From DG-33 sp964345105 (GTDB taxonomy: Archaea > Hadarchaeota > Hadarchaeia > Hadarchaeales > Hadarchaeaceae), in assembly GCA_964345105.1 (NCBI GenBank), contig CAYFPZ010000096.1, positions 1 through 5,130 of the forward strand: a stretch of 5,130 bases of DNA, given 5' to 3'. Shown piece after piece: positions 1 to 5,130 of this stretch; position 1 is the first letter of the stretch, and the number at the start of each line of letters is the position of its first letter. The position numbers were made by a program, and so were the translations under genes. A model generated the notes under the pieces. It had not been told where the DNA came from and did no database searches. It saw only the letters and a list, made by a program, of their open reading frames with translations.

Positions 1-137
1 CTGTTCCTGATGATATCGAGATCAAGCGTGCAGCGGCCCTCGGTGAATCTGTAGTTGTGCGTTCGCTGAGAGCACCAGCCACGAAAGCGTTCAAAGAATT
101 AGCCGCAACAATTCTCAAATCAGAGGCAACGGCGTGA
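1..137 (+). CDS. MinD/ParA-family ATPase, C-terminal end only (partial)
   Basis: This is the last 44 codons of a gene that begins before the window; the frame is read from base 3 and ends at TGA 135-137. The visible residues start VPDDIEIKRAAALGE and go on through VVVRS, APATKAF and KELA. That pattern (VP-acidic-D, basic residue, AAA-LGE, VVxRS, APA-KAF-ELA) is typical of the C-terminus of archaeal MinD-type ATPases, which are membrane-associated P-loop ATPases used for positioning in the cell. The nucleotide-binding motifs lie outside the window, so activity cannot be judged. The tail is distantly similar to that of the reverse-strand MinD-like protein at 635-1360, sharing VP-D, IK, LG, APA-KA and K-LA, so the two are paralogues. 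A MinD-family assignment is fairly sure; a precise role is not. Confidence 0.8.
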   Translation, partial: VPDDIEIKRAAALGESVVVRSLRAPATKAFKELAATILKSEATA

Positions 138-221
138 ATAGTGAAGCCACAGCATAAACTCTATTGGATACCCATGTCCGAGTTCCGAAAGATAGTTTTC
201 CTTGCGACGCGATTCGATAAA

Positions 222-229
222 CTTTAAAT
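222..229 (+). promoter_or_regulatory. Archaeal TATA-like box for the 127-residue membrane protein gene
   Basis: The sequence CTTTAAAT, within the A+T-rich stretch 218-232, is centred about 25 nt before the ATG at 251. That is the usual distance between an archaeal TATA box and the transcription start. The bases just before the ATG (ACGGTAATTT) contain no Shine-Dalgarno sequence. Together these suggest that transcription begins at or next to the start codon and the mRNA is leaderless. This is inferred from spacing and sequence only. Confidence 0.6.
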
Positions 230-250
230 TTAGGCAGACAACGGTAATTT

Positions 251-634
251 ATGCCAAAACAGCACTCAAAAGTTAAAAGTGCGACAGTTATAAAGCGGGA
301 GCTGGAAGTAACGGAGCGAGAGCTTCATCATATCACAGAGTTCCAGTGGATTTATGCAAAACGGATGTTAAAATTTGGCTTTGCTTCCTGGATCTTCGGG
401 TTGATCTTGTTTTTCTTGATTTTGGTCATCCGCGGTTTAGAATTTCTCGGCAAATTATCCTTGGCGTACCCCCTCTTGATAATTGCTATTGCGGTGCCTA
501 TTTTGATAACTGCTTTCTATGTGCACAAGTTTAGCGCTAAAATCAAGCGTTTGGATCGCGTCCGAAAAATGCTGCTGACAGAGTATGAAGAAGCAATTCT
601 GAAGAGTGCCAGTACTCTCATTAAGAAAAAGTGA
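251..634 (+). CDS. Small membrane protein with two helices and charged helical flanks, unknown function
   Basis: I do not recognise this 127-residue protein as a named family. Residues 1-40 are polar and highly charged (KRELEVTEREL around 15-25) and look helical, possibly coiled-coil. Two hydrophobic segments follow, about 42-60 (rich in F, L and I) and 71-92, joined by a turn of roughly ten residues. The C-terminal third (93-127) is again charged and helical and ends in KKK. Lysine and arginine on both flanks suggest a hairpin in the membrane with both ends in the cytoplasm; there is no signal peptide. The ATG at 251 is supported by a TATA-like box 25 nt upstream and the absence of a Shine-Dalgarno, which fits leaderless expression. 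The gene lies between a canonical MinD-family gene (same strand, 113 nt upstream) and a degenerate MinD gene (opposite strand, stop codons touching). A role as membrane partner of one of these is only a guess. Confidence 0.75.
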   Translation: MPKQHSKVKSATVIKRELEVTERELHHITEFQWIYAKRMLKFGFASWIFGLILFFLILVIRGLEFLGKLSLAYPLLIIAIAVPILITAFYVHKFSAKIKRLDRVRKMLLTEYEEAILKSASTLIKKK

Positions 635-1360
635 TCATGCAGTGGATTTTTCAGTTCTCATTCCCACGAGCTTTTTGGCTAACGCCTTGATAGCCTTTGA
701 AGCAGGTGCATCCGGACTTGAGTCGACCGCGATTTTTCCTAAGTTGAAAGATTTCTTGATGTTTACATCCTCGGGTACCTCCGCGAGCACTGGCAGGTTG
801 AGTAAATTTCCAATTTCCGCTCTCGTGAGCTCAAACTCCTCTCGAAGCGCGCGATTGATGATGACACCGATGGGCTTCAAACCCAAAAATTCTGCTATCA
901 AGCGAGTCTTCATCATGTTTAAAGTTGCCGCAATTTCGGGGAGAGTGACCAACAACATTTCCCGTCCCGCGCGGAACGCCGCAACCGTTTCGCGCCGCAA
1001 GCCTCCCGGGGCATCAATGAGCAGAAACTCTGTTTTTATCGGCAGCTCATCCAACACCTCCGGTAAACGGCTGGGAAATGCCTTTTTCACTTGATTGAGC
1101 GTGACCCCGGCAGGTATTATTTTTAGACCAGAGGGGCCTCGATAGATGGCATCAACCAGTGGAATCTCGCCAGCGAGCACATCATTCAGGGTATAAGGCA
1201 CTTTCTCGAGTTTGAACATCGACCCGAGGTTTGGGATAGTCAAACTGGCATCCAATATCACGGTAGTTTTGCCCATTTGGGTAATCGCCAAGCCAAGATT
1301 CGCCGTTAGAGTACTACGCCCGACGCCCCCCTTGCCGGATGCAATCACGATTCGGCGCAC
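635..1360 (-). CDS. MinD-like protein with altered nucleotide-binding motifs (possible pseudo-ATPase)
   Basis: This 241-residue protein belongs to the archaeal MinD branch of the MinD/ParA (deviant Walker A) ATPases. Fold landmarks are present: the N-terminal strand and P-loop (RIVIASGKGGVGRST, residues 3-17), the switch I region (LDASLTIPNLG, 36-46), the DVLAGE and GLKIIPAG segments typical of archaeal MinD (60-84), Walker B/switch II (LLIDAPGGLR, 113-122), the base-binding NR (169-170), and a VPED...APASKAIKALAKK tail. Two key positions differ from working family members. The P-loop lysine before S/T is Arg15 (the signature Lys10 is kept), and the second switch I aspartate is Ser39. In E. 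coli MinD these positions serve phosphate binding and hydrolysis, so loss or slowing of ATPase activity is likely but not proven. The start is a GTG at 1360, placed just before the first beta strand as in the family; no Shine-Dalgarno sits at a suitable distance. It is otherwise full length, with no frameshift, so it is not a decaying pseudogene. Confidence 0.85.
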   Translation of the reverse strand: MRRIVIASGKGGVGRSTLTANLGLAITQMGKTTVILDASLTIPNLGSMFKLEKVPYTLNDVLAGEIPLVDAIYRGPSGLKIIPAGVTLNQVKKAFPSRLPEVLDELPIKTEFLLIDAPGGLRRETVAAFRAGREMLLVTLPEIAATLNMMKTRLIAEFLGLKPIGVIINRALREEFELTRAEIGNLLNLPVLAEVPEDVNIKKSFNLGKIAVDSSPDAPASKAIKALAKKLVGMRTEKSTA

Positions 1361-1392
1361 GTGATAACCATAACAGACATTGGTTCACCCGA

Positions 1393-1402
1393 TTAAAAAA
1401 TA
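1393..1402 (-). promoter_or_regulatory. Possible TATA-like box for the MinD-like gene
   Basis: Read on the - strand, TATTTTTTAA lies about 37 nt before the GTG start at 1360. An archaeal start site 25 nt downstream would fall near 1372 and leave a leader of about a dozen bases. The wider region 1393-1430 is so A+T-rich that other boxes are possible (for example CTAAAAATTA near 1414-1423), so the exact position is uncertain. Confidence 0.3.
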
Positions 1403-1412
1403 CGACTTTAGG

Positions 1413-1485
1413 TTAATTTTTAGATAAATTAGTTTAATTTTTGAAAAATTGAGTGATAAAAATTTGATTTAATTTGAGAAATTAG
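1413..1485. repeat. Three similar A+T-rich dyads upstream of the MinD-like gene
   Basis: Three copies of a TTAATTT...AAATT(A/G)(A/G)G unit occur at 1413-1432, 1434-1453 and 1469-1485. The first and third contain perfect six-base inverted arms, TAATTT and AAATTA, separated by 6 nt (1414-1431) and 3 nt (1470-1484). The second has one mismatch in its right arm. The first two copies are 21 bases apart, about two helical turns. They sit 53-125 nt upstream of the GTG of the MinD-like gene, where a regulator could bind. Chance is a real alternative, because the whole block is made almost only of A and T. Confidence 0.4.
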
Positions 1486-1513
1486 TCCTAAAAACGCATT
1501 TCTATTGGTTCTC

Positions 1514-1576
1514 TGAAAAATTTATGGACAATAACTGGAAGGTTACGACTCCAGGAGCCTTTTTAGAGGCTATGGA
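1514..1576 (-). terminator. Probable terminator of the nrdD-nrdG transcript
   Basis: Two bases after the nrdG stop codon, the sequence can fold as a hairpin (1550-1576): an inner stem of five pairs (AGCCT at 1556-1560 with AGGCT at 1567-1571), a six-base loop, and an outer stem of four pairs (1550-1553 with 1573-1576) separated by a small internal loop. About 30 nt further along the transcript comes a run of five U (1520-1516), and another run of five at 1494-1490. Archaeal polymerases can stop at U-rich tracts. The hairpin and the U-run are not adjacent, so this is not a classical bacterial intrinsic terminator. Confidence 0.35.
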
Positions 1577-1578
1577 CC

Positions 1579-2319
1579 TCAAACAGTTTCAAGCCCACCC
1601 TCAACGGTGGAGATTTTTACTTTTTTCAATCCTTCTCGCTTTGCCACGCGTGCGAGTTCCAGCAAGCGCTCACGGTTGGGCATGGGGAGCTTTTGGAAGC
1701 TCGCTTCGAAGGTGCACTGGTTACGGAACTGTTGGAGGCGCAAACAATCAACGCCTTTAACGTCATTCGCTATCCGCGAGATGATTCTCTCGTCGTTATT
1801 CAGCGTCGGCACCACCGTGGTACGCGCTTCGACCTCGACTTTCGAACCGATTGCGATTTTTAGACTTTCTTTAACTTTGTCGGTTAAGTCGGTCACCCGC
1901 ATTTGACCAGTTACTCGGACATAGAGTTTTGAATCACTCAGAGGTGCCTTGATGTCGATCGCGACGAAATCTAGGTAAGGCAACAAACGTTCAAGCGCTT
2001 GAGGGTTGCCCCCGTTTGTTTCTATAGCACAGTAAAATCCGAATCCTTTCGCCTTTTTTAAAAGCTCCAAGCAAGCTTCGGGCTGGAGGAGCGGCTCCCC
2101 TCCTGTGAGCACAAGCGTGTCGACGATAGGCTCGAGCCTCTTGATGTGCTCGATGACCTCATCAGTATCGGTGTTCTTCCCACCACTCGGGATAATGCCC
2201 TCAACATTCTGGCACCAAGGACAGCGGAGGTCACAACCTTGAAAGAAGATGACCGCAGCTAGTTTTCCTGGCCAGTCGACGGTGCTCAGGTTGGTGATGC
2301 CCATCAGGCGGAACTTCAA
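1579..2319 (-). CDS. nrdG: Anaerobic ribonucleoside-triphosphate reductase activating protein (radical SAM)
   Basis: The product is a 246-residue radical SAM enzyme that would use S-adenosylmethionine and a [4Fe-4S] cluster to create the glycyl radical on NrdD. The cluster motif CxxxCxxC is Cys29, Cys33 and Cys36 (CDLRCPWCQN). It is followed by the SAM-binding GGEP at 73-76 and an ETNG segment near 105-108. The N-terminal part (STVDWPGKLAAVIFFQGC) matches the longer NrdG variant seen in many archaea and anaerobic bacteria, rather than the short E. coli NrdG. The start is TTG at 2319: a strong Shine-Dalgarno (AAGGAG, GGAG core at 2332-2329) lies 9 nt before it, inside the last codons of nrdD, and only 3 nt separate the two genes. 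The in-frame ATG at 2304 would be 24 nt from that site and is less likely. The direct coupling to nrdD supports the partner assignment over other radical SAM activases. Confidence 0.93.
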   Translation of the reverse strand: MKFRLMGITNLSTVDWPGKLAAVIFFQGCDLRCPWCQNVEGIIPSGGKNTDTDEVIEHIKRLEPIVDTLVLTGGEPLLQPEACLELLKKAKGFGFYCAIETNGGNPQALERLLPYLDFVAIDIKAPLSDSKLYVRVTGQMRVTDLTDKVKESLKIAIGSKVEVEARTTVVPTLNNDERIISRIANDVKGVDCLRLQQFRNQCTFEASFQKLPMPNRERLLELARVAKREGLKKVKISTVEGGLETV

Positions 2320-2322
2320 GTA

Positions 2323-4161
2323 CTAGATCTCCTTCATGCTAACTTTCTCGTCGTACTCGAGACGATCGCGGAACTCTTCCTGCTTCCCAACGTGCCAGTT
2401 TTGGACTGGACGGAAGTACCCCACGATGCGCGAGTAGACTTCGGCAGGTTTTCCGCAGAGTGGGCACTTGAAGTGCTCTCCCCGCAAGTATCCGTGTTCC
2501 ATGCAGATGCTGAAAGTGGGAGTTATTGTGTAATAGGGCAACCTAAAGTTCTCTGCTATTCTCCGGACGAGCACCTTGCAGCCCTCGGCGCTGCTCACCG
2601 CTTCCCCCAAGAAGCTGTGGAAGACCGTGCCGCCGTTGTAGAGCACCTGCAAGTCATCCTGATGGCGAATAGCCTCGGCAAGATTGTTTGTGTAACCAAC
2701 TGGCAAGTGCGTCGAGTTGGTGTAATATGGCACCTTCTTGCCAGAGGTGATAATTTTGGGGTAGTGTTTTTTATCGAGTCTAGCTAAGCGATGACTCGTT
2801 CCCTCGGCTGGTGTCGCTTCTAGGTTGTAGACGTTGTTCGTTTTCTCTTGGAACTCGAGCAATTTCTTTCGCATGAACTTAAGCACTTTAATCGCGAACT
2901 CTTTTCCTCCCTTTGTTTCAATACCCTCACCAAGGAAGTTCAGGCAAGCTTCGTGCATGCCAACCAATCCAATCGTCGAAAAGTGAAATTTGAGTGTACC
3001 TAGGTAGCGCGCGGAGAAAGGCAACAGCCCGCGTTCCATGTTTTTTCCAACAAGTTCCCTCTTTATTTCCAAACTTTCTTTCGCTAGTTCCATCAATTTC
3101 TCGAGCCGCTCGAAGAATTCGCCTTCATCTTTTGAGAGGTAACCTAACCGGGGCATATTTATTGTTACCACACCCACGCTCCCTGTTTTTTCAGCATATC
3201 CGAAGAAGCCACCGTACCTGCGGTGAAGTTCGCGTAGATCCAGCTGAAGCCGACAACACATAGACCTAACCTCGCGGGGGTTGATGCCGCCTTTTATGCA
3301 GTTTTGGAAGTAAGGAATCCCAAACTTCGCCGTCGCTTGGAAGAGCAAGTCGGAAACCTCGGAGTCCCAGTCAAAATCTTTCGTAACGTTGTAAGTTGGG
3401 ATTGGGAAGGTGAAAATCCGCCCACGCATGTCGCCGTGAAGCATCACGTCTAGGAAAGCTCTGTTGACGAGGTCGGCTTCGGGCTGGAAATCGGAGTATG
3501 TTTCGTCTAATGTTTTGCCACCGTAAATTACCGGTTCCTCCTTCATGTCCTCGGGCACTTTGAGTTCAAGGGCCAAGTTGGTGAATGGAGTCTGCCCACC
3601 CCAGCGCGATGAAATGTTGAGGTTGTAAATGAACTCCTGCATCGCCTGTTTTACCTGCTTGTAACTTAACCCATCCTCCCGCACAAAAGGCGCGAGATAA
3701 ATATCGAGTGAATTCACAGCCTGCGCTCCCGACCACTCGTTCTGGACCGAGCCTAGGAAGTTGGAGATTTGGAGGAGAGCTGAAGAGAAGTGTCTTGCTG
3801 GGGAGGACTCAGTTCGTCCTGCGACACCGCTGAAACCTTGCAAAAGTAAATCCTTGATGGACCAGCCAGCACAATAGCCCACTATTCCAAACGGCACGTT
3901 GTGGATGTGAAAATCGCCTTCAGTATGGGCCCGAGCTATCTCACGTGAGTAGACCTTCGAGAGTGCATAGCGCGCAACCGTCTCTCCAGCAGCATGGAGG
4001 AAGAGAGACGAGAATGAATAGGCGACATTCGCGTTCTCCCTGACCCGCCAATCCTGCATCCCAATGTAATCGTCGACGAATTTCGCTGCGTCGATGTACT
4101 CGGGCTTGACTTTTTTTGCGGCCCGTACTTTCCGCTTTTTTGGTTTGGCCTTTTTTGGCAT
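2323..4161 (-). CDS. nrdD: Anaerobic (class III) ribonucleoside-triphosphate reductase, catalytic subunit
   Basis: This glycyl-radical enzyme reduces ribonucleoside triphosphates to deoxy forms without oxygen. From the ATG at 4161 it has 612 residues. A basic lysine/arginine-rich tail (first ~20 residues) leads into the catalytic barrel (DWRVRENANVAYSF about 37-50). Visible key residues are Cys97 (GYCAGWS), equivalent to the reducing cysteine of the family; Cys302/Cys303 (SMCCRL), holding the thiyl-radical cysteine; a zinc-site region CMEH...CPLCG (Cys553, His556, Cys566, Cys569); and the glycyl-radical motif RIVGYFRPVQNW with Gly581. No ATP-cone regulatory domain precedes the barrel. The start is uncertain. 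The frame is open to an ATG at 4263, which would add 34 residues and overlap rnhB by 55 nt, and a GTG at 4212 overlaps the rnhB stop as GTGA. I prefer 4161 because the extra residues resemble nothing in the family, 4162-4208 is A+T-rich like spacer DNA, and no well-placed Shine-Dalgarno supports the upstream starts. It lies between rnhB and nrdG on the same strand. Confidence 0.95.
   Translation of the reverse strand: MPKKAKPKKRKVRAAKKVKPEYIDAAKFVDDYIGMQDWRVRENANVAYSFSSLFLHAAGETVARYALSKVYSREIARAHTEGDFHIHNVPFGIVGYCAGWSIKDLLLQGFSGVAGRTESSPARHFSSALLQISNFLGSVQNEWSGAQAVNSLDIYLAPFVREDGLSYKQVKQAMQEFIYNLNISSRWGGQTPFTNLALELKVPEDMKEEPVIYGGKTLDETYSDFQPEADLVNRAFLDVMLHGDMRGRIFTFPIPTYNVTKDFDWDSEVSDLLFQATAKFGIPYFQNCIKGGINPREVRSMCCRLQLDLRELHRRYGGFFGYAEKTGSVGVVTINMPRLGYLSKDEGEFFERLEKLMELAKESLEIKRELVGKNMERGLLPFSARYLGTLKFHFSTIGLVGMHEACLNFLGEGIETKGGKEFAIKVLKFMRKKLLEFQEKTNNVYNLEATPAEGTSHRLARLDKKHYPKIITSGKKVPYYTNSTHLPVGYTNNLAEAIRHQDDLQVLYNGGTVFHSFLGEAVSSAEGCKVLVRRIAENFRLPYYTITPTFSICMEHGYLRGEHFKCPLCGKPAEVYSRIVGYFRPVQNWHVGKQEEFRDRLEYDEKVSMKEI
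2326..2334 (-). promoter_or_regulatory. Shine-Dalgarno site that fixes the TTG start of nrdG
   Basis: Read on the - strand, AAGGAGATC lies within the final codons of nrdD. Its GGAG core is 9 nt from the TTG at 2319. It explains how a weak start codon could be used and implies that nrdG is translated in step with nrdD. Confidence 0.65.
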
Positions 4162-4208
4162 CTTTAACCCAATAAACTTTACATCATCACACTTTAACGA
4201 TATTTCGG

Positions 4209-4856
4209 TCACGCGAGCTTTTTTTGTTTCGCCTCGTTCTCGATTCGCTGTGCCGTCTTCCATGATTTCCGGGCGAACTCCGGCAGTTTGCCATGCTCGC
4301 GCACCCAGCGCTCGAGAAACGAGATCGTCCGAGCATCGGAGCTGTAACCACTCCCAAGATCGCCGTGTTTTAGCCGAAGTTCAGTCACCCGCTGGTCTCG
4401 TCTGACCTTTGCAATGATTGAGGCTGCACCTACAACGACATACTTACGGTCGGCGAAACTCTCCACCACGAGCTTCGGCCTTGTTCGCAGGTGCCGCTGG
4501 ATCCTTCCTTTAAACATTGCGGGGTCAGGGTCGGTTGAATCGACGTATGCGATTTTAGGCTTCAGGCGGTCTAGGATTCGAGCGAAATTTATGGCCTCGA
4601 TCTCGTTGAGGTTAATTTTTTTGACGAGGCGCAGCTCATCTATTTCGGCCGGCGAGAGTTCGATAATCTCCACCTTCAACGCTTTTTCAGTTATGAACTT
4701 CGCGAGTACTCCACGCTTTTTCGGAGAGAGAAGCTTCGAGTCTCTAACCCCCGCCGCTTTGAGTTCATCAAGCATTCGTTCATCAAAGAGCACGCCACAA
4801 AGTACCATGTTTGAAAAAACCGGGCCTCGACCCGCTTCATCAAGCCCCGCAATCAT
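4209..4856 (-). CDS. rnhB: Ribonuclease HII
   Basis: This 215-residue enzyme cuts the RNA strand of RNA-DNA hybrids and starts removal of single ribonucleotides from DNA. The four metal-binding acidic residues of the family are visible: Asp6 and Glu7 in GLDEAGRGP, Asp106 in YVDS, and Asp136 in ESFADRKY. Other family marks are DSK (39-41), AASIIAKVRRD (144-154) and the archaeal/type 2 GSGYSSDARTISFL block (168-181) with its conserved tyrosine. The C-terminus (RKSWKTAQRIENEAKQKK) is the usual basic helix. The length is normal for an archaeal RNase HII. The ATG at 4856 overlaps the stop of the upstream cyclo-ligase-like gene by 4 nt (ATGA) and follows a G-rich Shine-Dalgarno (GGGGAG), so the start is well supported and the two genes are translationally coupled. 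Nearness to nrdD fits a shared theme of DNA-precursor supply and repair of ribonucleotides in DNA. Confidence 0.97.
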   Translation of the reverse strand: MIAGLDEAGRGPVFSNMVLCGVLFDERMLDELKAAGVRDSKLLSPKKRGVLAKFITEKALKVEIIELSPAEIDELRLVKKINLNEIEAINFARILDRLKPKIAYVDSTDPDPAMFKGRIQRHLRTRPKLVVESFADRKYVVVGAASIIAKVRRDQRVTELRLKHGDLGSGYSSDARTISFLERWVREHGKLPEFARKSWKTAQRIENEAKQKKLA

Positions 4857-5130
4857 CGCTCTCCCCTCAGTTCTGCAAGGACGGGCATTCGCTTATACGC
4901 ATCGCTCGGCAGAAGTTCCCAAATGATCCCAGATGGTTTTCGATGCACATGCGCAGTTTCGATGATGCGATCCGGCGTAACTATGAAGTCAACGGGAACA
5001 TCGTGCTCGGCCATCGGCACCTCGTCAACAATTTGTAGAGGGTGGACTGTCGTCGCAATGGGTGTTGCGTCTGTGATAGTCCCGGTCTCGCGCAGGATTG
5101 CAAACTCCAAGTCGCCAAACCCACCACCCT
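4853..5130 (-). CDS. 5-formyltetrahydrofolate cyclo-ligase family protein, C-terminal part (partial)
   Basis: The frame is open to the right edge of the window, so the 5' end of the gene is missing; 91 residues are visible before TGA. It opens with GGGFGDLEFAIL, the glycine-rich phosphate-binding loop of the cyclo-ligase fold (GxGGGxxD in the bacterial enzyme). This is followed by PIATTVHPLQIVD, HDVPVDFIVTP and RKPSGIIWELL, which are typical of the archaeal branch related to eukaryotic MTHFSD-type domains. The bacterial enzyme converts 5-formyl-tetrahydrofolate to 5,10-methenyl-tetrahydrofolate with ATP. Whether this archaeal branch does the same, or uses another pterin or substrate, is not established by the sequence. 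A TTG at 5110 lies inside the conserved motif and is not the true start. The gene ends in a 4-nt overlap with rnhB and is the first visible gene of the cluster. Confidence 0.85.
   Translation of the reverse strand, partial: GGGFGDLEFAILRETGTITDATPIATTVHPLQIVDEVPMAEHDVPVDFIVTPDRIIETAHVHRKPSGIIWELLPSDAYKRMPVLAELRGER

Noticed and set aside
174..227. A 17-codon frame upstream of the small membrane protein gene
   Set aside because: It has no ribosome site, no recognisable product, and runs into the likely TATA box of the next gene.
606..1094. Long open frame on the + strand, 162 codons, opposite the MinD-like gene
   Set aside because: It is antisense to a gene with clear MinD family motifs, its translation is serine/alanine/arginine-rich with no recognisable domain, and it starts inside the preceding + strand gene.
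1345..1380. A frameshift that would join the ATG at 1380 to the MinD-like gene
   Set aside because: The GTG at 1360 already gives an N-terminus matching the MinD family (a few residues before the first strand and P-loop), so no indel needs to be assumed.
1413..1485. A CRISPR-like or origin-like repeat array
   Set aside because: The units are short, imperfect and unevenly spaced, with no spacer pattern and no neighbouring cas or replication initiator genes.
1524..1760. Open frame on the + strand starting in the intergenic region and running into the nrdG 3' end
   Set aside because: Most of it is antisense to the NrdG C-terminus and its product resembles nothing known; the intergenic part is better explained as terminator and promoter sequence.
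2392..2787. Open frame on the + strand, 131 codons, opposite the C-terminal part of nrdD
   Set aside because: The other strand encodes the conserved zinc and glycyl-radical region of NrdD; no promoter or ribosome site supports the antisense frame.
4414..4926. Long open frame on the + strand, 170 codons, opposite rnhB and the cyclo-ligase-like gene
   Set aside because: It runs antisense across two well-supported, coupled genes and shows low-complexity serine/arginine-rich translation with no family resemblance.
4853..5110. A complete 85-codon gene starting at TTG 5110
   Set aside because: The conserved glycine-rich loop of the cyclo-ligase fold continues upstream of this codon to the window edge, so the gene is cut by the window and starts outside it.

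Overview
The window looks like chromosomal DNA of an archaeon, probably anaerobic or able to live without oxygen. The signs are an archaeal-type MinD family, an archaeal-type RNase HII, an oxygen-sensitive class III ribonucleotide reductase with its radical-SAM activase, an archaeal branch of the 5-formyltetrahydrofolate cyclo-ligase family, and a TATA-like box about 25 nt before a start codon that has no Shine-Dalgarno sequence (leaderless layout). The lineage cannot be fixed from the sequence alone.

Left part (1-1360). The window opens with the last 44 codons of a canonical-looking MinD/ParA-type ATPase on the + strand. After a 113-nt gap with a clear archaeal promoter comes an unrecognised 127-residue protein with two membrane helices (251-634, +). 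It runs head-on into a second MinD paralogue (635-1360, -); the two stop codons touch as TGATCA. This second MinD is odd: the Walker A lysine is arginine and the switch I aspartate is serine, so it may bind nucleotide without hydrolysing it, or do neither.

Middle (1361-1578). This is the only sizeable non-coding stretch, 218 nt. Reading on the - strand, it holds a hairpin and T-runs directly after nrdG (probable terminator), then an A+T-rich block with three similar TAATTT...AAATTA dyads and the likely promoter of the MinD-like gene.

Right part (1579-5130, all - strand). This is one tight gene cluster, in transcription order: a folate cyclo-ligase-family gene (5' end outside the window), rnhB (4-nt ATGA overlap), nrdD, then nrdG (3 nt after nrdD, TTG start with a strong Shine-Dalgarno). 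The cluster joins one-carbon/folate metabolism, anaerobic dNTP synthesis (NrdD and its activator NrdG), and removal of RNA from DNA (RNase HII). No tRNA, rRNA, CRISPR array or insertion sequence was seen. The best candidate for something new is the MinD / two-helix membrane protein / degenerate MinD neighbourhood on the left.
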